From: Myxococcus qinghaiensis
GTDB lineage: Bacteria; Myxococcota; Myxococcia; Myxococcales; Myxococcaceae
Reading direction: 5' to 3'
Assembly: GCF_024198215.1 (NCBI RefSeq)
Contig: NZ_JAKCFA010000006.1
Location: 248,001-312,000, forward strand
Length of the DNA stretch: 64,000 nucleotides
Below are positions 57,779 through 64,000 of the stretch, piece by piece; positions within the stretch are counted from its first letter, which is position 1, and every line of letters begins with the position of its first letter. Made by a program: the position numbers and the translations under genes. The notes beneath the pieces are model-generated. The model had not been told where the DNA came from, did no database searches, and saw only the letters and a program-made list of their open reading frames with translations.

Positions 57779-59209
57779 TCAGCTCGCCAGGGTGGTGACG
57801 CGCACGCCGAGCTGGCCTTCCATCTCCACCAGCTCACCCCGGGCCACCACCTTGCCGTTGATGGACAGCTCCACCGGCTCGCCAGGGCCCCGGCTCAGCT
57901 CGATGACCTGCCCGGCCCGCATGCCCACCACCTGCTCCGCGGTGACGGGGATGCGCGCCAGCTCCACGGCGATCTGCAGCGGTACGTCTCCGAGCAGGTC
58001 GCTTCCGTCCGGCTTGTTCACGTCGTCCAAGGGCGCCCCTTCAAGCTCCGGAGGAACGTCCAGCTCCGGATTGGTGAAGTCCTCTTCCTGTTCCCGCCCC
58101 CCACCCTCCTCGGTGGCCGAGCGCGGGTTCCCCGACTCCCCGGGGATGATTCCTGTGATTCGGGCCTTGTAGCGCCCGTCGTCAACGAAGACCTCGGCCT
58201 CCGCGTGCCCCGCTCGCCCCGCGCCCACGCGCAGCTGCGCCGTCCCGGATTCACCCCGGTCCGGCCGCGCCGACAGCACGTCCACCAGGACGACGTCCTT
58301 GACGCGCAGGCTCGCCAGGTCGCTGGTGGTCAGCTCCGCGGTGCCAATCTCCGCCCGCAGCCAGCTGCGCACCGCCGACAACCGGCCCGCATGTGCCGCC
58401 AGGTCCGCCTTCGCGAGGGCGCGCCGCTGGGCGCTCTGCACCGCGGGCTCCGCCGCCTCCAACACCGCCGAGGGCACCACCAGCCGCACCATGCCGCCAT
58501 GCGGCCCCAGCGTGGCATTCAGATGGACCGTCAGCATGGGCCCGTCATCGCCCAAGCGCGCGGACACCTCGTCCACGCCGCGGGCGACTCCGTCCAGCCT
58601 CGGGCGAGGCACCCCGGCCTGCATCGCGGGCACCAGCACCCGCAGCACTTCCAGGATGACGTAGCCCATCACCCCTTCTTCGATATCCGTCAGCGGGCGC
58701 AGGCCCACCGTCTCGCCCGCGCCGCCCAGCAGCAGGTCCACCGCGGTGTGGGCCAGCGACAGCTCCACCTCCAGCACCGCCCTGCCCTGCAGCGCGCCCG
58801 GCGCCAGCACCGCGAGGAACGTCGGGTCCCCCAGGAACCGGCGCAGCTCCGCCATGGGCCGCACCTGCACGGACTCCAGGGACAGGCGCACCTCCGCGTC
58901 GAACAGGCCCTTGAGCCGCGCCGACACCGCCCCCAGCGTCCCCGCGTTCGGCGTCAGCCAGCGCAGCCGCTCCGCCAGGAGCCCCTGCGCCCGGGACACC
59001 TTCTCCAGCCCCTTGAAGGTGAAGGGCCGCCAGGCGCTCCGGTCGACCCGCTCCGGACGCTCGCTGCGCTCGACCTTCTCGGGGCGTTCCACCTTCTCGG
59101 GACGCTCGGTCTTCTCCGGCGGCGGACGCACCGGCTTGAGCTGGCGGAGGTCCACCAGCATCGTCCGCTCATGCACGCCGGGGCCTTCGTCCTCCGGCTC
59201 CAAGCTCAT
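57779..59209 (-). CDS. sctQ: T3SS sorting platform protein SctQ
   Basis: A 476-residue FliM/FliN/SctQ-like protein. An N-terminal charged segment with short repeats of the type EKVER/ERPER (~30-58) precedes a FliM-like central domain; a C-terminal SPOA domain (~400-476) has the conserved L-x-V-x-V-E-L-A-R-I-P and V-V-G-M-R-A-G-Q-V-I-E-L pattern. SctQ forms the cytoplasmic ring for substrate sorting. The ATG overlaps the stop of sctP (ATGA). Confidence 0.88.
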   Translation of the reverse strand: MSLEPEDEGPGVHERTMLVDLRQLKPVRPPPEKTERPEKVERPEKVERSERPERVDRSAWRPFTFKGLEKVSRAQGLLAERLRWLTPNAGTLGAVSARLKGLFDAEVRLSLESVQVRPMAELRRFLGDPTFLAVLAPGALQGRAVLEVELSLAHTAVDLLLGGAGETVGLRPLTDIEEGVMGYVILEVLRVLVPAMQAGVPRPRLDGVARGVDEVSARLGDDGPMLTVHLNATLGPHGGMVRLVVPSAVLEAAEPAVQSAQRRALAKADLAAHAGRLSAVRSWLRAEIGTAELTTSDLASLRVKDVVLVDVLSARPDRGESGTAQLRVGAGRAGHAEAEVFVDDGRYKARITGIIPGESGNPRSATEEGGGREQEEDFTNPELDVPPELEGAPLDDVNKPDGSDLLGDVPLQIAVELARIPVTAEQVVGMRAGQVIELSRGPGEPVELSINGKVVARGELVEMEGQLGVRVTTLAS

Positions 59210-60102
59210 GTCTTCGCCTCGAAGCGTACCGTCTCGAGCTTCAGGCCACGGCCTCCCAGCGCGGTGCGCAGCCCCTCGCTGTGCTCCTCGAGCATCTTCA
59301 GCACGTCACGGTTGGTGCCGCTGAAGGTCGCCGAAATCTTCCCGTTCCTCGCGCTGACCTTGATGGACAGGCCGCTGAGCACGTCGCCGCGCAAATCAAT
59401 CTGGAACTCGGCGAGGCCCGCGGCGTTGGTGCCCACGCGCACGCGGTCGACAATCTTCTGGGCAATCTCGCTGGCCATGGCGCGCAGCCGCTCGGAGCCC
59501 GCGGTGTCCTTGGGCTTGGCCACCGGCACCGGCGCCATCAGTGCGGGGTTGAACCGGAACCCCGGCGCCATCTCCGCGCCGCCGCCGCCTTCCTTCTTGT
59601 CCTTGCCGCCGCCACCGCCGCTGCCCTTGCCGCCGCCCGCGTCGGCCTCCGCCCGGATGAGCGCGCCCTTCTCCGAGCTGACCTGTCCCAGCGCGGACTC
59701 GGCCTTGCTCATGTCCTTGTCGCGTCCCTCGGAGGTGCGCTTGTCCTCCTTGGAGTCCGCGGCGCGAGAGCCGGAGCGAGCCTCCGTGGCCCCGCTGTCC
59801 GGCCGGCGCTGCGTCTGCGCCAGACCCGCCGGGTTGCCACCGAGTTGAGGCTGCTGGGCCTGCTCCCCGAAGGTCTTCCCCTGCTGCGTCGCCTTGGCCA
59901 GGATCTGCTTGGCGAAGGCGCCCGGCGTCTGCGGGGTGGGCGCGGGGGCCGTCGCCTGGGGCTGGGCCTGGGGCTGCATCAGCTTCTGGAAGGCGCTGGC
60001 CCCCTCCGTCCGCTTCTTCGCCTGGCCCTCGGCGAGCTTCTTCTCCAGCATGATGCGCTCGGCCAGGCGCGCTGTTTCACGGTCGTCGTCGACTCGGCTC
60101 AT
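59206..60102 (-). CDS. sctP: SctP/FliK-like needle- or hook-length control protein
   Basis: A 298-residue protein: the N-terminal ~200 residues are disordered, rich in Gln, Pro, Ala and Gly/Lys; the C-terminal ~95 residues form the FliK C-terminal (Flg_hook) domain (AEFQIDLRGDVLSGLSIKVSA..., then a helical end). Such proteins measure needle or hook length and trigger the SctU switch, which fits the position between sctQ and sctO. The symbol is given by position and architecture; identity by sequence alone is weaker. Confidence 0.78.
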   Translation of the reverse strand: MSRVDDDRETARLAERIMLEKKLAEGQAKKRTEGASAFQKLMQPQAQPQATAPAPTPQTPGAFAKQILAKATQQGKTFGEQAQQPQLGGNPAGLAQTQRRPDSGATEARSGSRAADSKEDKRTSEGRDKDMSKAESALGQVSSEKGALIRAEADAGGGKGSGGGGGKDKKEGGGGAEMAPGFRFNPALMAPVPVAKPKDTAGSERLRAMASEIAQKIVDRVRVGTNAAGLAEFQIDLRGDVLSGLSIKVSARNGKISATFSGTNRDVLKMLEEHSEGLRTALGGRGLKLETVRFEAKT

Positions 60103-60135
60103 GACATCGTTCCCGAGGGAAGGGGTGGCGGCAGG

Positions 60136-60624
60136 TTACTTGCGCTGCCGAGCCAGGAACAAGGCGTTGCCAATCTCCTCCTGGCTCAACTCCTCGCGCT
60201 GCTGGCGCTCGTGCTTCACCTGCTTCTGCCAGGTCTCCTTGTGCTTCTCGATGGCCTTGAGCTCCTTGGCCGCCTCGGCCATCTCCCGCCGCCGCTGCTC
60301 GACCAGTCGCTCGGCCACCTTCACCGCTTCCCGCTGACGCTCGACCTCCAGCGCCACCTGCGCCTCTTCGTCCTTCAGGCGCTCCTCGAAGCGGCCCATC
60401 ATGTTCATGCCGTTGATGCCGGAGCCCTTGGCCATCACCTCCTTGAGGTAGGCGGCCACCTTCTCCTTGCGCTCGCGCTTGCGGCGCTCCAGCTCGTCCA
60501 TCAGCCGCTGGAGCTCCACCTTCTCCTTCTCGAGGGCCTTGATGGCGTCGGAGAAGGCCTGCTCGGCCTCCTCCTTGGCCCGGGTCCGCATGTCCAGCAG
60601 GGTTTGCAACCGGTACGGGGGCAT
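60136..60624 (-). CDS. sctO: T3SS stalk protein SctO
   Basis: A 162-residue, almost wholly coiled-coil protein (heptads over ~12-150) of the FliJ/YscO type, which links the ATPase to the export gate. N-terminal M-P-P-Y-R-L-Q-T-L-L-D-M-R fits the family (L-x-x-L-L-x-x-R). The gene lies directly after sctN with an 88-base gap, the common order. Confidence 0.82.
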   Translation of the reverse strand: MPPYRLQTLLDMRTRAKEEAEQAFSDAIKALEKEKVELQRLMDELERRKRERKEKVAAYLKEVMAKGSGINGMNMMGRFEERLKDEEAQVALEVERQREAVKVAERLVEQRRREMAEAAKELKAIEKHKETWQKQVKHERQQREELSQEEIGNALFLARQRK

Positions 60625-60712
60625 GGTCCCCCCATCCTACCCCGGATTTCCCAGGGTGCACCCCTGTCCAGTGGGCCAGGAGTCGTACCCCGACGCCCCA
60701 GGGGGGCCCGGC

Positions 60713-62026
60713 TCACTCCTCGAAGAGGGCGATCAACTGTTCCACCGTCTCCTCGAAGCCGGAGTTGGAGTGGGTGTCCTGCTTGAGGAAGTCGATGATG
60801 GCGTCGTACTTGTCGATGGCGTAGTCCGTGCGGGGGTCCGTCCCGTACTGGTAGGCCCCCAGCAGGATGAGGTCGCGCTGCTTCTCGTACGTGGCCAGCG
60901 TCTCGCGCAGCTTGCCCGCCGCCTTCTTGTGCTCCTTGGAGACGATGCCGCTCATCACACGGCTGAGGCTCGCGAGCACGTCCATGGCGGGCCACTGGTT
61001 TCGCTCGCCCAGGGCGCGGTTGAGGATGAAGTGGCCGTCGAGAATACCGCGGACCTCGTCCGCGATGGGCTCCTCCATGTCACCGCCGGCCACGAGGCAG
61101 GTGTAGATGGCGGTGCACTTGCCCTTCTCCGAGTTGCCCGTGCGCTCCAGGATGCGCGGCAGCATGGAGAACACGCTCGGTGGGTAGCCTTGACGGGCCG
61201 GGGGCTCGCCCACCGCGAGGCCAATCTCACGCTGGGCACGCGCCAGACGCGTCACCGTGTCGAGCATGAAGAGGACGTTGCCGCCGCGCTCCCGGAAGTA
61301 CTCGGCGATGGCGGTGGCGACGTAGGCGGCGCGCAGACGCACGAGGCTGGGCTGGTCCGAGGTGGCGCACACCAGCACGGAGCGCTTCATGCCCTCCTCG
61401 CCCATGGCGTCCTCGATGAACTCGCGGACTTCGCGACCACGCTCGCCGATGAGGGCGACGACGCAGAGGTCGGCCTGGGTGTTGCGCGCTATCTGTCCCA
61501 TCAGCGTGGACTTGCCGACGCCGGAGCCGGCGAAGAGGCCCACGCGCTGGCCCTCGCCCACGGTGAGCAGTCCGTCGATGCAGCGCACGCCCAGGGGCAG
61601 GGGCCGCTCGATTCGCTGACGGGTGAACGGGTCCGGGCAGTCGCGGTCCACGGACCAGTCGATGAGGCCCTCTTCCGGCAGGGCGCTGCCGTCCATGGGC
61701 TCGCCGATGCCGTTGAGCACGCGCCCCAGGAGCGCCTCGCCGCACTTGATGCTCAGGGGCTTGCCGGTGGGGATGACCTCGCTGTCCGGGCCGATGCCGT
61801 ACAGCTCGCCCAGGGGCATGAGCATCACCTCGTCACCCTGGAAGCCCACCACCTCCGCCTTCACGGCGCCGCGGCCCCGGCTCTTGATGAGCACCAGCTC
61901 GCCCACGCGGACGTTGGGGACGCTCGCCTTGATGATGAGGCCCGTCAGCTCGGTGACGCGGCCCCGGACGCGGACCGTCTGGGCTTCCTCGATGAGGTCG
62001 AAATAGCGCGAAAGGTCGATGGCCAT
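60713..62026 (-). CDS. sctN: T3SS ATPase SctN
   Basis: A 437-residue F1-beta/FliI-family ATPase which unfolds substrates and separates chaperones. Walker A GSGVGKST (~167-174), Walker B region LFMLDTVTRLARAQREI, and the DCCD-type GERGREVREF motif are intact. I use ATG 62026; the frame extends upstream but the family N-terminus (IDLSRYFDLI) begins here. Preceded by sctL and followed by sctO. Confidence 0.96.
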   Translation of the reverse strand: MAIDLSRYFDLIEEAQTVRVRGRVTELTGLIIKASVPNVRVGELVLIKSRGRGAVKAEVVGFQGDEVMLMPLGELYGIGPDSEVIPTGKPLSIKCGEALLGRVLNGIGEPMDGSALPEEGLIDWSVDRDCPDPFTRQRIERPLPLGVRCIDGLLTVGEGQRVGLFAGSGVGKSTLMGQIARNTQADLCVVALIGERGREVREFIEDAMGEEGMKRSVLVCATSDQPSLVRLRAAYVATAIAEYFRERGGNVLFMLDTVTRLARAQREIGLAVGEPPARQGYPPSVFSMLPRILERTGNSEKGKCTAIYTCLVAGGDMEEPIADEVRGILDGHFILNRALGERNQWPAMDVLASLSRVMSGIVSKEHKKAAGKLRETLATYEKQRDLILLGAYQYGTDPRTDYAIDKYDAIIDFLKQDTHSNSGFEETVEQLIALFEE

Positions 62027-62045
62027 GGACGTGGTCCTGTCCCGG

Positions 62046-62720
62046 CTAGGCCGGGCCTTCCTTCGGGCCGTTCTGGTCTGGCAGCAGCACGTTCTGGAGC
62101 ATCTCCAGTTGCGTGGGCAGCTGGGCATCCACGGTGCCGAACTCCGTCTGGACGATGCAGCCCACCGGAGCCACCTCCGGGTCCTCCTTGATGGCCAGGT
62201 CCACCGCGCGGCCGATGAGCTCCATCAGCACGGGCTTCTTGGCGCGCAGCACGGCGGCGGTCTTCGGGTGCACGCGCAGCGTCATGGCGCGGGCGCTGCG
62301 CAGGTTGTCGATGGCGGACGCGCACAGCTCCAGCATCAGGTCCGGGTCCTTCTCCAGGCTCCGGCCGATGATCTTCTCGCCCACGCGCAGCCCCAGGGCG
62401 ATGATGTCCTTCTCGTAGGTGCCCAGGAGCTCCCCGGCCTGCATCTTCGCGCGGAGGATGATCTCCGTGGCCTGGGCCAGCCCTTCCTGGCGCCCCTGCT
62501 CCCGCGTCTTCACTAGCAGCTCTTCGCGCTCGCGCTGGGCCTCCGCCAGGATGCGCTCCTTCTCGCGGTGCGCCTCCTCCAGGATGCCTTGGGCTCCCTG
62601 GCGCGCCTCGAAGACCTCGGCGTTCATCACTCCCGCGCGAGGAGGCCGCAGCATCGGCCGCTCCGACACGAGAGACGGCTCCGCCGTCCCGTCACCCTTG
62701 ATCACCTTGCCGATCGCCAT
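62046..62720 (-). CDS. sctL: T3SS ATPase regulator SctL
   Basis: A 224-residue FliH/SctL protein. A helical central region (~35-110) with repeated E-A-x-R-E-K-E-R-I-L-A-E-A pattern precedes the C-terminal peripheral-stalk domain (~115-220; VAPVGCIVQTEFGTVDAQLPTQLE). SctL regulates SctN and attaches it to SctQ. The gene ends 20 bases before sctN and is preceded by the repeat protein. Confidence 0.9.
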   Translation of the reverse strand: MAIGKVIKGDGTAEPSLVSERPMLRPPRAGVMNAEVFEARQGAQGILEEAHREKERILAEAQREREELLVKTREQGRQEGLAQATEIILRAKMQAGELLGTYEKDIIALGLRVGEKIIGRSLEKDPDLMLELCASAIDNLRSARAMTLRVHPKTAAVLRAKKPVLMELIGRAVDLAIKEDPEVAPVGCIVQTEFGTVDAQLPTQLEMLQNVLLPDQNGPKEGPA

Positions 62721-62744
62721 GCGCCGCTCCTTGCGGGCCGGATG

Positions 62745-64000
62745 CTAGCGCGTTCCGCCGCGCGGTCCACGCCCGCCGGAGCCCGGAGGCACCGGCTTGT
62801 CCGTATCCGACGGCGAGCGAGGTCGGCGCTGCACCGACGTGCCCTCCTCCCGACCCCCCGGCCGCGGCGCCCCCGCGGGAGGGCTCGCTCGCCCGGCGAG
62901 CACTCGAGGGGACCGCTCCTGCTGGCCTCCACCCTCGCGAGCCGGGTCCGGACGCACCGCCTTGACGCTCACCGACGAGCGCGAGCGAAACACCCGAGAG
63001 CCCTCCGGGTCCTCGCGAGGCGGCGCGGCATCGGCGCGAGGCCTCACGCGGGAGGAACGGGACAGCTCCTCGGGAGGACGCTGCACGCGAGAGGACTCAC
63101 CCGCGGGACCTACCCGCGAGCCGTCCCCCGCAGGGCCTACCCGCGAGCCGTCCCCAGCGGGGCCCACCCGCGAGCCATCCGCCGCGCGCCCCACGCGAGA
63201 GCCGTCCGAGGCCGGGCCCACCCGCGAGCCGTCCGCCGCGCGCCCCACTCGTGAACCATCCGAGGCCGGGCCCACCCGCGAAGCCTCCGCCGAGCGGCCC
63301 ACCCGAGAACCATCCGAGGCCGGGCCCACCCGAGAGGCGTCCGCCGAGCGGCCCACCCGAGAACCGTCCGAGGCCGGGTCCACCCGAGAACCCTCTTCGG
63401 CGGAGCTCACCCGCGAGCGCTCCCGCATGGGGGGCGCCTCGGCCTCGCTCCCAGGTGTCACCGGCCGAGGCCGGGGGCCTCCCAGGCCCAGACGCGAGGG
63501 CGGAGGACCGATGCGAGCGCCCTCCGGGTCCGGCCTCGAGGGACGACCCGGCCGGGGCTCGGGCCCTCCTGGCTCACGACCCGCTCCCGCTGACGTGCCC
63601 TCTCGACGCGGGGCGCCCGGTGCGGCGGGGTCTCGACGCGGGGGAACGCGATGGACCGAGGAGCCATCCGCCGCGCCCTCCTTGGGACGCGAGACACGGG
63701 AAGGATCCCGCTCCCGGCTGGACATGGCGCCCGCGCTCCTCGCGGCGCGCTCTGCCATGAAGTCGCGCTTCACCGCGGGCTCGGCGCCAGGGGGCCGACG
63801 GGTGGCGGTGCCCGGCTTGCCCGGCTCGCGAGCCACGCCCGTGCCCTCCCGAGGCGGACCCACGGGCTCCCGGTGCACGGCGGAACCACCCGCCTCACGA
63901 GGCACCGGCGCGGCTTCACGGGGCGGCGCGGGCTCGCGAGACGCTTCCACTGGCGCTTCACGGGGAGGGGCCTCACGCGCCGCGGCGGAGGCGGCGGCCT
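62745..64000 (-). CDS. Disordered Arg/Ser/Val-repeat protein, 3' part
   Basis: The frame runs open to the right edge, so the N-terminus and true start lie outside. At least 418 residues of Pro, Arg, Gly and Ser-rich disordered sequence are visible. The centre has thirteen 9-residue repeats with an invariant SRV (consensus SDGSRVGRS and ADGSRVGPA alternating). No known domain. It lies directly before sctL at 24 bases, so it probably belongs to the T3SS operon as a substrate, ring or linker protein. Not recognised. Confidence 0.68.
   Translation of the reverse strand, partial: AAASAAAREAPPREAPVEASREPAPPREAAPVPREAGGSAVHREPVGPPREGTGVAREPGKPGTATRRPPGAEPAVKRDFMAERAARSAGAMSSRERDPSRVSRPKEGAADGSSVHRVPPRRDPAAPGAPRREGTSAGAGREPGGPEPRPGRPSRPDPEGARIGPPPSRLGLGGPRPRPVTPGSEAEAPPMRERSRVSSAEEGSRVDPASDGSRVGRSADASRVGPASDGSRVGRSAEASRVGPASDGSRVGRAADGSRVGPASDGSRVGRAADGSRVGPAGDGSRVGPAGDGSRVGPAGESSRVQRPPEELSRSSRVRPRADAAPPREDPEGSRVFRSRSSVSVKAVRPDPAREGGGQQERSPRVLAGRASPPAGAPRPGGREEGTSVQRRPRSPSDTDKPVPPGSGGRGPRGGTR
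63075..63425 (-). repeat. Thirteen 27-bp in-frame repeats (SRV units)
   Basis: 27-bp units encode xxxSRVxxx; most alternate between ...GRS/GRA and ...GPA ends, so there is also a 54-bp period. The right end (first unit in protein order, RERSRVSSA) and left end (GESSRVQRP) are diverged; the middle units are nearly identical. Arose probably by slippage or unequal crossing over in a coding region. Confidence 0.85.

Noticed and set aside
63075-63425. Possible CRISPR array
   Set aside because: The 27-bp units are directly adjacent without spacers and are in frame with a coding region; it is a protein repeat.

Overview
The window is very GC-rich with strongly G/C-ending third codon positions, densely packed genes and a protein set typical of Myxococcales (Myxococcus/Corallococcus/Pyxidicoccus-like): PEGA-domain proteins, AgmX/PglI-type C-terminal domain, TPR lipoproteins, a MoxR-DUF58-DUF4129 operon and a myxobacterial non-flagellar type III secretion system (T3SS). 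Identification rests on protein motifs read from the translation; no database search was possible.

Left part (1-26 kb), mostly housekeeping and envelope genes: the 3' end of a sigma-54 activator; a seven-module carboxypeptidase-regulatory-like membrane protein with an AgmX-type partner; an ECF sigma factor; an ADP-ribosylglycohydrolase; a secreted S46 dipeptidyl-peptidase coupled to a Cys-rich protein; an M50-type membrane protease; a duplicated esterase lipoprotein; a beta-propeller-like protein with a metallo-beta-lactamase-fold hydrolase; topoisomerase IV (parC-parE); two tandem PEGA proteins; an SppA with an added beta-barrel-like N-terminus; and transcription terminator Rho.

Middle part (26-46 kb): a tightly overlapping operon (zinc-ribbon/TM protein, DUF4129, DUF4350, MoxR, DUF58, GNAT), then a pyrophosphatase, a SpoIIM-family membrane protein, a zinc-metalloprotease-like TPR lipoprotein, a 5'-nucleotidase-like lipoprotein that has lost most metal ligands, a large coiled-coil membrane protein, a transporter-HEAT-cyclic-nucleotide-binding fusion, an RDD protein, a small outer-membrane protein, a TPR lipoprotein and a tail-anchored double-FHA protein.

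Right part (46-64 kb, all on the minus strand, transcribed right to left): a T3SS locus. Order of transcription: an Arg/Ser/Val-repeat protein (runs off the edge), sctL, sctN, sctO, a FliK-like sctP, sctQ, a FliO-like gene, sctR, sctS, sctT, sctU, a stand-alone FlhB C-terminal domain, then accessory genes in which an orphan protein is followed by a SycD-like TPR protein three times over, a 71-residue needle/rod-sized protein, sctV, and a protein carrying the GDPHVD self-cleavage motif of the Bradyrhizobium effector NopE1 (DUF1521/MIIA). No secretin or inner-ring gene (SctC, SctD, SctJ) lies inside the window. Core genes are linked by ATGA overlaps, whereas most accessory genes are followed by an inverted repeat, suggesting separate control of apparatus and substrates.
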